A stretch of 64,000 bases of DNA from Deltaproteobacteria bacterium (GCA_016709225.1 JADJEE010000002.1:620001-684000); one strand, 5' to 3'. Positions 47,650 to 59,161 are shown, counted from the first letter of the stretch. The notes: generated from the sequence alone by a model not told the origin. Numbers and translations: made by a program.

Positions 47650-47755
47650 GCGCCGGGACCAGCCGACGACGTGCCGAGCAAACCGTATCGCATCCGCGGG
47701 TGATTGCGCACGGTTTTCGCCCGGACGCGCCAACCGGGCGGCGACGCCCTCGGCC

Positions 47756-49120
47756 TCACGCCTCGGCGGCCGGCTCCGCCCGCATGCGTCGCACCCACGC
47801 GACCAGCGACGCCACATTCATACCGACCAGTGCAGCGACCACCAACCAGAGGATTCCGCGAAGGCGCTGGTCCGCTGGGGTCTCGCCGACCACGACGATG
47901 TAACCGCTGCGGTCGAGTACGATGGGCTGCTCGACGCGGACGATCGACACCCACGCGCGGGGGATCGCGTTGATGCCGTCCGCGATCGATCGCGCCTCGA
48001 GTCGCTTGCCGACCACGTCGTAGATGAGGGGCTCGGCCTCGCTCTCGCGCGCGACCGTCACATCGTCGCCGCGCAGCCCGAAGGCCTCGGGCGTGCCGCT
48101 GAAGGCCACTGTGCCGGGCAACACGGCGGCGCCGAGCTTGGGGTCCGCGTTGACCGCGGGCACGTCGATGCCCGCTTGCAGCTTGGCCTCGGCGGCGGCG
48201 CGCTCGGCCTCGGGGATCCGCGCGAGGAACGAGTGGAACGCCCTGCCCTTGCCCATCGAGATGTAGGGGTAGCCGAGCGCGGCGACCCGACGCTCGGCCT
48301 CGGCGGCGTCGTACGAGCCGATGCCCAGCTGGACGCGCGCGTCGGGGGGATGCACCACCAAGCGGATGCGCTCGCCGGCGCCGAGCTTGCGCGCGCCCTC
48401 GACGGTATCGATGTGATCGCTGCCGCCTTCGAGCGCCTTCCACAGCGCGGCGGGCTCGGCGTCGATCGTGCGCACGATGTTCTCGTCGCGGAGGTACTGC
48501 TCGAGCCATGCGGTGCCCGGGTCGCGATCGAGCTGCTTCATGCGGCCGATGAACGTGCTCTCGAACTCGTCGCGGATGGGTTCGTCCTTGCTGCGCGGCA
48601 CCGCCGCGAACAGGCTGCCACCGCCCTCGTTGATGCGCAGGTACCCGACGTAGTTCTTCGAGGTCGTCATGCGCGCGGCGTGGCGCACGTCGGGCGTACC
48701 GCTGATGCGCGCGTAGGTGTCGTGCAGGCCGTCGGGCATGCGCCCGTTCTTGGCCAGCTCGCCGGCGTCACCGAGGTCGCGCGGCTCACTGCTCTGCAGC
48801 CAGTAGCGAAAGTCGGCGAACATCGTCGTCAGCAGCCAGCAGCCGAAGACCGTCACGACGATCGAGAGCAGCGGCGAGCGTCCAGCGCGGATGCGGCGCT
48901 TCGGCGGCGCCACCGGCGTGGGATCGGCGTCGCCATCGCGGCGCAGCCTCGCGACCACGCCCTCGACCCCGTGCACATCGAGGTCGCGAAGATCGAGCGC
49001 GTCCTCGTCGTCCTCGCCCGCCGTCGGCGCCGTCGCCTTGGAGCCAGTCGGAGGGACCACCGCGTTGCGCGGGTCGTCCCGGTCGGTCTGCACCGGTTCG
49101 CGTTCGTCGGATCCGCTCAC
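47756..49120 (-). CDS. Two-span membrane protein, unknown
   Basis: A 454-residue protein of no recognised family. An acidic cytoplasmic N terminus (1-80), a membrane helix (about 84-103, LLSIVVTVFGCWLLTTMFAD), a large soluble region (about 105-420) and a second helix near 425-445 (GILWLVVAALVGMNVASLVAW). Within the soluble part ISGTPDVRHAARM and VAFSGTPEAFGLRG are spaced like two halves of a repeat. It starts with GTG. Likely extracytoplasmic. It is the only minus-strand gene between two others with no shared theme. Confidence 0.65.
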   Translation of the reverse strand: MSGSDEREPVQTDRDDPRNAVVPPTGSKATAPTAGEDDEDALDLRDLDVHGVEGVVARLRRDGDADPTPVAPPKRRIRAGRSPLLSIVVTVFGCWLLTTMFADFRYWLQSSEPRDLGDAGELAKNGRMPDGLHDTYARISGTPDVRHAARMTTSKNYVGYLRINEGGGSLFAAVPRSKDEPIRDEFESTFIGRMKQLDRDPGTAWLEQYLRDENIVRTIDAEPAALWKALEGGSDHIDTVEGARKLGAGERIRLVVHPPDARVQLGIGSYDAAEAERRVAALGYPYISMGKGRAFHSFLARIPEAERAAAEAKLQAGIDVPAVNADPKLGAAVLPGTVAFSGTPEAFGLRGDDVTVARESEAEPLIYDVVGKRLEARSIADGINAIPRAWVSIVRVEQPIVLDRSGYIVVVGETPADQRLRGILWLVVAALVGMNVASLVAWVRRMRAEPAAEA

Positions 49121-49294
49121 GTTGCCTCGCTATACCACGCTCTTGCCGGCTTGACCGCGCCCGGCGGCAAAGGTTCCCCGCCGCCCACGGCGATCGGACG
49201 GTCGGCCCGCGCACGGCCGCTACCGCCACGTGGGCGTCCAGGTTTCGAGCCCGCGCTCAAGCGGCCACCGATGCGCGGCGATGCCTCGGCTTGC

Positions 49295-51022
<1,728 letters not shown>

Positions 51023-51035
51023 TCACGCGCGCGGG

Positions 51036-54000
51036 TCAGGGCGCGGGCGCGCGGTAGATCCACACGTCGTGCCGCTGCACGACCTTGGCACCGTCGCGCG
51101 CGAGCACGCTGATGCGATTGCCGCCCGGCTCGAGCGGCACCGCGGCCTCGAATTCGAGCCGCCGCGCGGCCTCGCCGGTGGTCGCGTCGTTGGCCTGGTA
51201 GTGGACCTTGTGATCGACCTGGGCAGTGCCCGGCGGTCGCACCAGCACCACCACGTCGCGCGCGCGCTCGGGATGCGTGACGGTGCCGCGCACCTGCACC
51301 ACGGCGGCGGTGGTCGACAGCGGCACGTCGCGCAGCTCGACCTGCGGTGGTCGCACCTGTACGCGGCGCTGCGGCGCCACCACCGATGCCTTCGCCGGCG
51401 CGGGCGTGAGTCCCACCAGGGTCGACGGGAGGAACAGGCGTCGTCCCTGACCGCCGCCATCGATGACGTGGTAGCCGCCCAGCGTGCCGACCACGGCGAG
51501 CGTGTCGCCGGTCTTCGCGGTCGCGCCGATCGGCGCCGACGGATGTGCGCCCTCGTAGAGGCGGGCCGCTTCGTCGCCGACCCGCACGGCGCCGCGGCCG
51601 GGCACGAAGCGCTCGGCGGCGTCGAGCACCCGGAAGCGCAGCTGATCCTGCGCGGCAGTCCGCAACGTCGCGTCACCGAGCACCAGCTCGAGCTCGAGCG
51701 GCACGCTGCGGTCGGCGTCCTCGTGGATCGTGAGGCCGAAGGCGCCGGCGACGTGGGCCCCGGGTGCGAGCGCCCCGAGCGATGCGAAGCCCTCTTCGAG
51801 TAGGCCTTGCCGCCCGCTCGAGTTGCGGACGAGCGCGCGGGTGTCAGGGCTGGTCCCGGGGCCGAAGTTGTGCGCGACGTAGGCCAGCAGCACGCGCTCG
51901 CCGGGCTGCAGCATGCCGTCGCCGTTCCCCGTCACCGTCATCGGCGCCAGCGCACTGCCGTCCTCGGGCAGCGGCCGCGCCGGGGCCACCGCCGCCAGCG
52001 CGGGGTCGTCGACGATCCAGTACTCGTACGCCAGCGACGGCCGCGGCGCGCCGACGATCTCGAACATCGCACGCGCCTCGGCATCGGGCTCGGCACCGGG
52101 CAATCCGACGTGCACGTCGACATCGATGGCATCGGTGAACGCGCTGTGCCAGGGCATCACGTGCAGCTTCACATCGCGCGTGACGGTGGCACCGGCAGCA
52201 ATCGCGCCGAACATGATCTCGATGCCATCGAGCTCGTCGTGCACGCAATCCGTGATCGCGTGCACGCGATGCGCGGTCTGGGATCCGCGATTCTCGACCG
52301 CGACCGTGAGCCCGAACGCCTCGCCCGCGGCAATCGGCTGCTTGCCGGTGACCGTCACGGTCGCGTGCAGCTGCGGCAGCGGCTCGTCCCGCGGCGGCGA
52401 GGACCAGTCGATGTCGTCGCGCGCGAGCGCGGCGCTGATGCGGACCTCCTCGTCGGCAGCCAGGCGCCAGCTGACGGCGTCGAGCTGCGTCGCGCGGTCG
52501 GGCTTCGCGGTGGCGAGCTCGCGGGCCAGCTCGAACGCGATGCGGATCTCGGGGTCGGCCAGCTCGCGCGGCAGCGGCGTCGCGCCGGCGGCAGCGACCA
52601 GCGACGCCGGCAACTCGGGGGTCGCGAGGTAGGTGACGCGACGCGCCCGCTGCTCGGCGGTGGGGTCCCCCTTGGACAGCTCGTGCGCCGCCGATGGCAG
52701 ATGGGCCACGCGCGAACGCTCGCGCGCGCGCTCGAATCGCTCCTGATCGTAGAAGCGTGCGACCCCGGCGACGCCCGACAGCTCGACCGGCTGCAGCATG
52801 ACGTCGGGCACCACGCCTGCGGTCTGCACGTGACGCCCGCCCGCCACCAACCACTCCGCCAGCGTCAGCTTGAGCGCGAGCTCGCGACCGTAGGGCGCCG
52901 CCGGACGGACCATTTGCACGGTGCCCTTGCCGAAGCTGGTGCGTCCGACCACGGTCGCGCGGCCGAGCGCCTGGAGGCCACCGGCGACGATCTCCGCGGC
53001 GCTGGCCGACTCCTCGTCGATGAGCACCACCACCGGCACGGTCTCGGGCAGCACCATCGCCGCCTCGGCCTCGGCGACCTCGTCGCCGGCCGCGCTGCGT
53101 ACCACCACCAGCTCGCCGCGCGCGACCAGGTCGTCGATCATCTCGCTGGCCTGCGTCAGCACGCCCCCCGAGTTGCCCCGCAGGTCGAGCACCAACCCCC
53201 GTGGCGCGCCCGTGGCCGCGGCCAGCTTCTCGAGCTGCGCGCGGGCCTCCGCCGCGGTCTGCTCCTGGAACGCGTTGACACCGAGGTACGCGATCGCGTC
53301 GGGCAGGCCGACGCCGCGCACGCTCTCGATGCGGATGGTGTCGCGCCCGACCTCGACCGTCAGCTGCTTCTTGCCGCGCTGGATCTTCAGCACGACCTTC
53401 GAGCCGACCGGCCCCCGCAGGCGCTGCTGCGCCTCCTCGGAGGCCATGTTCACCGTCGACTCGCCATCGATCGCGAGGATGATGTCGCCGGCGAGCACGC
53501 CGGCCTTGTCGGCCGGCATTCCCGGCAGCACCGACACGATGAGGATGCGGCGGGCCTCGCTGCGGATCTGCGCACCGACCCCGCCGAACTCACCCTTGGT
53601 GCGCACGCCGAGCTCGGTGTGCTGCTCGGGGGTGAGCAGCACGGTGTGGGGATCGAGCGGCGAGAACATGCCGTTGATGGCGGCGTACTCGAGCTCGTGC
53701 AGCGCCTCGGGCTCGAGATCGAGGATGCCCTGCGCGAACTCGAGGATCTCTTCGACCCGGATCGCAGCCGCCGTGAGCGTCGTGAGATCGGTGAGCGCGA
53801 ACTCGGCGGTCGCCGACCGCACGCGCACACGCACGGTGTCGCCGGTGACCTCGCCGAAGAACTCGGGCGTGTGCAGGCCCAGTGCCTCGACCGCCGCGAC
53901 CACCTGCCCCCGCGGATCGATGCGCTGCTTGTCGAAGTAGTCGCGCTCCACCTCCGAGCCGGTCCAGACCAGCAGCGGGAACGCGTGCTTCGAGAGGTCC

Positions 54001-54128
54001 GGGACCTCGGGTTCCGCCGGCGCCTCGACCTCGGGCGCCGCGGGCTTTGAATCCCCGGCGGGGTCGGAGGCGTCCGTGCGCCCACAGCCGAGCGCGAGCG
54101 ACAGAAGGGTCGGAAGCCAGGCCCGCAT
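51036..54128 (-). CDS. S41-family PDZ protease lipoprotein with long C-terminal extension
   Basis: A 1,030-residue lipoprotein (lipobox LALGC near 15). An N-terminal region, a PDZ domain (about 185-265, GGVGAQIRSEARRILIVSVLPG) and a tail-specific protease core with DEESASAAE (catalytic Ser) and GRTSFGKGTVQ (catalytic Lys) are present, so it is likely active on periplasmic proteins. The C-terminal 550 residues are unusual: beta domains (TVTVTGKQPIAAGEAFGLTV) and an SH3-like end. It exceeds ordinary CtpA by over twofold. ATG 54128 begins the lipoprotein signal. Confidence 0.88.
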   Translation of the reverse strand: MRAWLPTLLSLALGCGRTDASDPAGDSKPAAPEVEAPAEPEVPDLSKHAFPLLVWTGSEVERDYFDKQRIDPRGQVVAAVEALGLHTPEFFGEVTGDTVRVRVRSATAEFALTDLTTLTAAAIRVEEILEFAQGILDLEPEALHELEYAAINGMFSPLDPHTVLLTPEQHTELGVRTKGEFGGVGAQIRSEARRILIVSVLPGMPADKAGVLAGDIILAIDGESTVNMASEEAQQRLRGPVGSKVVLKIQRGKKQLTVEVGRDTIRIESVRGVGLPDAIAYLGVNAFQEQTAAEARAQLEKLAAATGAPRGLVLDLRGNSGGVLTQASEMIDDLVARGELVVVRSAAGDEVAEAEAAMVLPETVPVVVLIDEESASAAEIVAGGLQALGRATVVGRTSFGKGTVQMVRPAAPYGRELALKLTLAEWLVAGGRHVQTAGVVPDVMLQPVELSGVAGVARFYDQERFERARERSRVAHLPSAAHELSKGDPTAEQRARRVTYLATPELPASLVAAAGATPLPRELADPEIRIAFELARELATAKPDRATQLDAVSWRLAADEEVRISAALARDDIDWSSPPRDEPLPQLHATVTVTGKQPIAAGEAFGLTVAVENRGSQTAHRVHAITDCVHDELDGIEIMFGAIAAGATVTRDVKLHVMPWHSAFTDAIDVDVHVGLPGAEPDAEARAMFEIVGAPRPSLAYEYWIVDDPALAAVAPARPLPEDGSALAPMTVTGNGDGMLQPGERVLLAYVAHNFGPGTSPDTRALVRNSSGRQGLLEEGFASLGALAPGAHVAGAFGLTIHEDADRSVPLELELVLGDATLRTAAQDQLRFRVLDAAERFVPGRGAVRVGDEAARLYEGAHPSAPIGATAKTGDTLAVVGTLGGYHVIDGGGQGRRLFLPSTLVGLTPAPAKASVVAPQRRVQVRPPQVELRDVPLSTTAAVVQVRGTVTHPERARDVVVLVRPPGTAQVDHKVHYQANDATTGEAARRLEFEAAVPLEPGGNRISVLARDGAKVVQRHDVWIYRAPAP

Positions 54129-54292
54129 CAAGTGTCGGCGAGCATACCCCGCGGTCGCCGGACCCGCGGATCTACTTATCGTTTCAAGCTCGCGGTTCAT
54201 CGTCGCAAACCCCCTCGCGAGATCCCGCTGAAGCGCCTGACATCGCGTACGCGCGATGCCTGGCACGGGATCTGTACCCGCACGCACGCACC

Positions 54293-54790
54293 GTGCGGCT
54301 CCCGCTCCGTCTCCTCGCGCTCCTCGTGCTCCCGGCCGCCTGCGCCGATGCGCCGATCACCGACGACCAGCTCGAGGCCGATGGCCTGCTCCGGGGCAGC
54401 CCCGCGGCGGCCCGGGATCAGGCCAACTTCTCGGTCGATCGCGCCGCCCCCCAGCGCGCCGCGTTCGTGCAGCTCTCGGCGGTGCTCGCCGCCGAGGCCG
54501 AGGGCGCCGTGCAGGACCGCGAGCGCTTCGCTGCGGATGTCGGGACCGTTCACCTGCACGTGCGCGCCGACGGCATCGACAGCGCGCGGCCGGTGACGTT
54601 CCGGTGGATCCACGGCGACCAAGCGACCGTGCTCGCGGGTACCATCGGCGGCGCGAGCACCCTCGAGCACGCATCGTCGGTGGACATCGCCCCGCATCAG
54701 GTCGGCCCCTGGCGCGTCGAGGTCGCGGCCGAGACCGTGCACGGCGAGCCGCCCGAGGTGCTGTACACGCGCGAGTTCGTGGTCGAGTAG
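54293..54790 (+). CDS. Small lipoprotein with beta domain, hypothetical
   Basis: A 165-residue predicted lipoprotein from GTG 54293 with signal VRLPLRLLALLVLPAAC. The mature part has VGTVHLHVRADGIDSARPVTFRWIHGD and PWRVEVAAETVHGEP, which suggests a small beta-sandwich. It is divergent from the S41 gene with a 164-base gap. No family recognised; it precedes a TerB-like gene by 42 bases and may be co-transcribed. Confidence 0.6.
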   Translation: MRLPLRLLALLVLPAACADAPITDDQLEADGLLRGSPAAARDQANFSVDRAAPQRAAFVQLSAVLAAEAEGAVQDRERFAADVGTVHLHVRADGIDSARPVTFRWIHGDQATVLAGTIGGASTLEHASSVDIAPHQVGPWRVEVAAETVHGEPPEVLYTREFVVE

Positions 54791-54832
54791 CGCCGATCCA
54801 TCACTCGCGGAGATCGGGTACGCTCGGCCGCG

Positions 54833-55207
54833 ATGGTCACGACTGCCGAGGGACTACCCCCATCCATCCTCGAGGCGTTCGCGCGCGGGCTCTACTATGT
54901 CGCCGCGATCGACGGCCTCGAGCCGCGCGAAGAAGCCCTGCTGCGCAACCTCCTGCGCGAGACCGGCTCGACACTCGACTTCGACGATCTCGGCAAGGGC
55001 CCGTACGGCCCCGAGGACGTCGCGTTGGTGCTCGAGACCTCGTTCCTGCGCCGGGTCTTCATCCGTGCGGCGGTCGCGATGGTCAAGGCCGACGGACGCT
55101 TCACCGACGGCGAGCGTCGCGCCCTGGGCGAGATCGCCGACGCGTTCGGCATGAGCAACCGTGAATTCGGCGAGCTCGAGCAGGAGGCCGCCGGCGTCGC
55201 GCTGTGA
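54833..55207 (+). CDS. TerB-like helical protein
   Basis: A 124-residue all-helical protein. LYYVAAIDGLEPREEALLRNLL and AAVAMVKADGRFTDGERRALGEIADAFGM show the two acidic, metal-binding half repeats of TerB-like domains. These are linked to tellurite and metal stress but mostly are of unknown function. ATG 54833. The next gene downstream, an SPFH protein, is on the same strand. Confidence 0.7.
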   Translation: MVTTAEGLPPSILEAFARGLYYVAAIDGLEPREEALLRNLLRETGSTLDFDDLGKGPYGPEDVALVLETSFLRRVFIRAAVAMVKADGRFTDGERRALGEIADAFGMSNREFGELEQEAAGVAL

Positions 55208-55349
55208 TCCGTCCTTGCTGCCCCGCCGGGAATGGGTTCCGGCGGTGGTGGGGTAGCGGCGCCGACGTTCGGCCGAGCCGCGCGGGTTCACGTCGAGGCG
55301 ACTGACCGCATTCGAAGATCTTCCGGTTCCCCGAGGAGCATCCGTCACC

Positions 55350-56504
55350 ATGGGCATCATCAGTTTCATCAAGAGCCAGCTCATCGACATCATCGAGTGG
55401 CTCGACGACACCAACTACACGCTGGTCTGGCGCTTCCCCGACGAGGACCACGAGGTCAAGAACGGCGCAAAGCTGATCTGTCGCCCCGGCCAGGCCGCCG
55501 TGCTCGTCAACGAGGGCAAGGCCGCGGACGTCTTCGGGCCCGGCACGCACACGCTGTCGACGCAGAACGTACCCATCCTCTCGACCCTGCGGGGCTGGAA
55601 GTACGGCTTCCAGAGCCCGTTCAAGGTCGAGATCTACTTCATCAACCTGCGGCAGTACCTCGACCAGAAGTGGGGCACCGCCAACCCCGTGCTGGTGCGC
55701 GACCCCGAGTTTGCGATCGCGGGCCGCCCGGGGCGGGTCCGCATCCGTGCCTACGGCTCGTACAACTTCAAGATCACCGAGCCGCGCGTGTTCTTCGACG
55801 AGATCGTCGGCACGCAGGGTTTGGTCTCGACCGACGAGATCGAGGCCTACCTCAAGCCGCGCATGGTCTCCGCGTTCTCCCAGGCGGCCGGCAAGAGCGA
55901 GCTCTCGGTCGCCGACATGGCGGCGCACTACGACGTGCTCGCCAACGCCGTGCGCGGCACCATCGAAGAGGACTTCAAGAAGCTCGGCGTCACGCTCACG
56001 AGCTTCTTGGTCGAGAACATCTCGCTGCCGCCCGAGGTCGAGAAGGCGCTCGACGCCGCGGCCGCGCAGTCCGCCCGCGGGGTCGACAACACCATGGCGT
56101 GGGAGGGGATGCAGGCCGTCCGCGACGCCGCCCGCACGCCCGGTGCGGCCGGGGGCGTGATGCAGGCCGGGATGGGCCTCGGCATGGGCGTGGGCATGGG
56201 CCAGGTGATGGCCGGCACCATGGGACAGGCCATGCCATATCCCCCGGGGTATCCGCCGCCGGGCTACCCACCGCCCGGCTATCCCCCGCCGCCCGGCTAT
56301 CCCCCGCCGCCCGGCTATCCCCCGCCGCCCGGCTACCCGCCGCAGGGTGCTGCGCCGGCCCCCGCCGCCGCGGCCCCCGCCCCTGCCGCGGCGCCCGGCT
56401 CGCTCGAGGAGAAGCTGCGTGCGCTGAAGGCAGCGTTCGACGCCGGTCTGCTCACCGAGGACGAGTACAAGAACAAGCGCGCCCAGATCCTGGGCAGCCT
56501 GTAG
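55350..56504 (+). CDS. SPFH-domain protein with SHOCT tail
   Basis: A 384-residue protein. An SPFH/band 7 (virion core protein-like) domain (about 40-240) is followed by a Met/Gly-rich stretch and seven PGYPPP-like repeats (about 295-335) and a C-terminal SHOCT domain (LRALKAAFDAGLLTEDEYKNKRAQIL) of the kind used for oligomer contacts. It has no long signal helix, so it probably lies on the inner face of the membrane and forms rings or rafts. It may work with the TerB-like protein next to it; the link is only by position. Confidence 0.85.
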   Translation: MGIISFIKSQLIDIIEWLDDTNYTLVWRFPDEDHEVKNGAKLICRPGQAAVLVNEGKAADVFGPGTHTLSTQNVPILSTLRGWKYGFQSPFKVEIYFINLRQYLDQKWGTANPVLVRDPEFAIAGRPGRVRIRAYGSYNFKITEPRVFFDEIVGTQGLVSTDEIEAYLKPRMVSAFSQAAGKSELSVADMAAHYDVLANAVRGTIEEDFKKLGVTLTSFLVENISLPPEVEKALDAAAAQSARGVDNTMAWEGMQAVRDAARTPGAAGGVMQAGMGLGMGVGMGQVMAGTMGQAMPYPPGYPPPGYPPPGYPPPPGYPPPPGYPPPPGYPPQGAAPAPAAAAPAPAAAPGSLEEKLRALKAAFDAGLLTEDEYKNKRAQILGSL

Positions 56505-56619
56505 CGACTGGTGCCAGGCGCCGGCGGGCGGCTTCGACTGTGGCCACCGCCGGCGCGCGCCGTATCCTGCGGGATCGTGTGAAAAGGTAGGACATCCCAG
56601 ACCCCACTTCGCCCCGCCG

Positions 56620-57039
56620 ATGCTCGATCACGCGGGGTTCGTCACACCTGGCCCATCGCTTGCTCAGTCATTGGGAGCGATGCAAGACGCCGTGGGTCTG
56701 TGTCTGGATGAAGAGGTTGGGTTGGTGCTGCGCCGTGATGCGAGCGAGATCGTGCTCGGCACGCAGCACGTCGATCTGCGCCGCTACTCGATCCTCCGAC
56801 GACTGCTGACGGCGCTGCTCGAGCAGCGCGAGCGTCGACCGGGCGCACCGCTGTCGCTGGCGTCGCTGGTGGCGGCCGGCTGGCCGGGCGAGCGCATCCA
56901 GGCGAAGGCGGCGCGCAACCGCGTCCACGTCGCGCTCGCGACCCTGCGTCAGATGGGACTGCGTCCGTTCCTCATCCGCGACTGCGACGGCTACCTGCTC
57001 GCGCCCAGCCTCAGCATCGCCGACGCCGAGGCCGCCTGA
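56620..57039 (+). CDS. Winged-helix DNA-binding-like protein
   Basis: A 139-residue protein. The block LSLASLVAAGWPGERIQAKAARNRVHVALATLRQMGL has the pattern of a short winged-helix domain that follows signalling domains in many myxobacterial regulators; here it stands alone with an N-terminal RRYSILRRLLTALLEQR helix. It may bind DNA or a sigma factor; no receiver domain is visible. ATG 56620. Confidence 0.6.
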   Translation: MLDHAGFVTPGPSLAQSLGAMQDAVGLCLDEEVGLVLRRDASEIVLGTQHVDLRRYSILRRLLTALLEQRERRPGAPLSLASLVAAGWPGERIQAKAARNRVHVALATLRQMGLRPFLIRDCDGYLLAPSLSIADAEAA

Positions 57040-57067
57040 CCAAGCGGGCGGCGTGGCGCTAGGGCGG

Positions 57068-58798
57068 TCATCCCCGCGAGCGTCGCGGCTTCGGACTCGG
57101 CGAGGTCACGCGACGCGCCCACGCGAGGAGGTCGGTGATGAACGCGTCGTCGACCCGGCGGTCCACCATGTAGCGCTCGGGCGACGAAGCGCCGGGCTCG
57201 GGCTTGAAGAGGTGATCGAGCCCGGGGTACCGCCGGACCTCGAGGCTCGCACCGCGAGCCTTCGCGGCCCGCTCGAGCGCGCGCACGTCGGCGACGGGAT
57301 CGATCTCGAAGTCCTTGTCGCCCTGCGCGAGCAGCATCGGCACGCGTACGCGACCAACGAGATCCGCCGGCTTCACGGCGAACACCTCGCGCAGCCACTG
57401 GGCCTGCGGTGCCAGCTCCTCGGGCACCGCGCGCCCGCTCACCAGGTCATCGAGCATCGTGCGTTGCTGCGCCCGGGCGCGCTCGCGGATCTCGGGCGGG
57501 AGCGCCTCGATGCGTGCCTCGGCCTGCGCGCGCATCACCTGTTCGTACGGCCGTCCGGGCACCGCGAGTAGCGCGAGCGCGTGCACGTCCCCGGCGCGCT
57601 TCGTGGCCAGCAACAGCCCACGCAGGCCGCCCTCACCGTGGGCGATGACGATGATGCGGTCGGGATCGACCTCGGGTTGCACCGCGAGGGTCGCCAGCGC
57701 ACGCCCGGCGTCGTCGACCTGCGCGAGGAAACCCACCGGCCCCGGGGCGCTGCGACCTCGGCCGCGATCGTCGAAGCGGAGCACCGCGAAGCCGTTCTGC
57801 GCGAGCGCGTCGGTGATCTCGTGGCTGCCGAGGTCGACCGGCGGCGGCCCGGCGAAGCCGTAGCGATCCTCGAGCCCCGTGCCCGAGACGAACAAAACCG
57901 CGGGCACCGGGCCGGCGGCGCCCTTGGGGATCAGCAACTCGCCTGCAAGCGCGGGCTCGTCCGGTGGGCCCGGCAACTCCAGCTCGCGCACGTCGAAGTT
58001 GGCGTCGGCGGGCCTCGACCAACGCAGCACACGCGGCGCCTCGATCGTGAAGGCCGGCCACGTCGGCGCAGCGATCGTGACGATGGACAGCTCGGTGGCG
58101 GCGACCTCGATGCCTGCGATGCGACCGTCGACCAGCGTGACGAGCTCGCCGAGGCTGGTCTGGACGCGCAGGTGATGGTTGCCAGGGGTGCGCTCGACCA
58201 CGCGCGCGGACCACTCGACCGGTGCGCCGCCCGAGAGCGAGATCAGCCGCCAGGCCGGCTCACGGCCGACGATGCCCTGCAGGCCGAACATCAGCTCGGC
58301 GTGGAGAATCGCCGAGTGGGCCATGAACGCGGTCGGTCGTCGACCAGGCTCGTATGCGACCTCATCGGTCTGCGCGCCGTCGGTGAACACGACACTGTCG
58401 CCGTCGCGACGGAATCGCAGCTCGGCGGCGGCGCTGCGCTCGAAGCCTTCGACGAGGTGGCCGTCGCCGTCGAGCAACAGCTCGCCGCTGCTGCGCGCGG
58501 GTGCGCGGCCCGGGAACGTCAGCTCGATGCGGGTCTCGAAGCGGTGGTGCCCGCGCTCGTCCATGCCGACGTAGCGCCCCCACGAGCTCCCGATGCGCTG
58601 GCCACCCTGACGGAGCTCGAAGCCACGGACCTCGCCGATCGCGTACAGCTGCCCGGGTCCGCGCGCCGCCAGCAACACCGCGTCGTCCGCGTCATCGCCA
58701 GGTGGCGTGCTCTCGCCCTGGGCCGCCGGCGGCGGCTGCAGGCACCCGAGGGTCGCGAGCAGCGCTCCGGCGCACAGTCCCTCGCGCAGCGCAGGCAT
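57068..58798 (-). CDS. Alpha/beta hydrolase lipoprotein lacking the nucleophile
   Basis: A 576-residue lipoprotein (lipobox TLGC near 16). The N-terminal half is beta-rich and of unknown type. The C-terminal half is an alpha/beta hydrolase: VSGTGLEDRYG near residue 298, the RFDDRGRGRS strand near 345, and the nucleophile elbow. At the elbow homologues read GHSEGG, but here it is AHGEGG, so Ser is replaced by Gly388. The later acid and His (GDKDFEI and DHLFKPEP) are kept. It therefore may have lost catalysis or use another mechanism. ATG 58798 begins the lipoprotein signal. Confidence 0.78.
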   Translation of the reverse strand: MPALREGLCAGALLATLGCLQPPPAAQGESTPPGDDADDAVLLAARGPGQLYAIGEVRGFELRQGGQRIGSSWGRYVGMDERGHHRFETRIELTFPGRAPARSSGELLLDGDGHLVEGFERSAAAELRFRRDGDSVVFTDGAQTDEVAYEPGRRPTAFMAHSAILHAELMFGLQGIVGREPAWRLISLSGGAPVEWSARVVERTPGNHHLRVQTSLGELVTLVDGRIAGIEVAATELSIVTIAAPTWPAFTIEAPRVLRWSRPADANFDVRELELPGPPDEPALAGELLIPKGAAGPVPAVLFVSGTGLEDRYGFAGPPPVDLGSHEITDALAQNGFAVLRFDDRGRGRSAPGPVGFLAQVDDAGRALATLAVQPEVDPDRIIVIAHGEGGLRGLLLATKRAGDVHALALLAVPGRPYEQVMRAQAEARIEALPPEIRERARAQQRTMLDDLVSGRAVPEELAPQAQWLREVFAVKPADLVGRVRVPMLLAQGDKDFEIDPVADVRALERAAKARGASLEVRRYPGLDHLFKPEPGASSPERYMVDRRVDDAFITDLLAWARRVTSPSPKPRRSRG

Positions 58799-59011
58799 CG
58801 AGCGCGGACTATAGCCGCGCGACGCCGAGGGTGCCGCACCGCGGAGATCGCCTCGGCCGACGCCTCGGCCTCCCGGCGCGTCGCGGCGCCGAGACACCCG
58901 CACCCCCGCACGCCCGCGGCCCGAAACACCGCCTCAGGCCGAGAATTCGGGCCATCTGCGGCGAAGTGGAGCCCGCTCGCGATCAGGGCTTCCCATCGCG
59001 GAGAAATCGTC

Positions 59012-59017
59012 TATAAG
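59012..59017 (+). promoter_or_regulatory. tRNA promoter -10
   Basis: TATAAG lies 15 bases before the tRNA gene and is followed by a GC-rich discriminator, as in stringently controlled stable-RNA promoters. The -35 region (CTTCCC at about 58989) is poor, so the promoter call is moderate. Confidence 0.45.
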
Positions 59018-59032
59018 TAGCGCCCTCCGAAC

Positions 59033-59105
59033 GGGCTCGTAGCTCAATTGGTAGAGCAGTGGACTCTTAATCCGCGGGTTGTAGGTTCGATTCCTACCGG
59101 GCTCA
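59033..59105 (+). tRNA. tRNA-Lys (anticodon CUU)
   Basis: A 73-base cloverleaf. Acceptor GGGCTCG pairs with CGGGCTC (two G-U pairs); D stem GCTC/GAGC; anticodon stem GTGGA/TCCGC with loop CTCTTAA, giving anticodon CUU for AAG; T stem GTAGG/CCTAC with TTCGATT loop. The discriminator is A and the CCA end is not encoded. It is charged by lysyl-tRNA synthetase; the class I enzyme is at 40946. Confidence 0.97.
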
Positions 59106-59119
59106 CTCAAGAACGAAAC

Positions 59120-59161
59120 CGAAGAAGCCCCGCCACCTCCAAGGGTCGCGGGGCTTCTTCG
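59120..59161 (+). terminator. Strong hairpin after tRNA-Lys
   Basis: A perfect 14-bp stem (cgaagaagccccgc and its complement) with a 14-base loop, 14 bases after the tRNA. The 3' arm ends CTTCTTC rather than a T run, so it is a likely but not classic intrinsic terminator. Confidence 0.75.
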
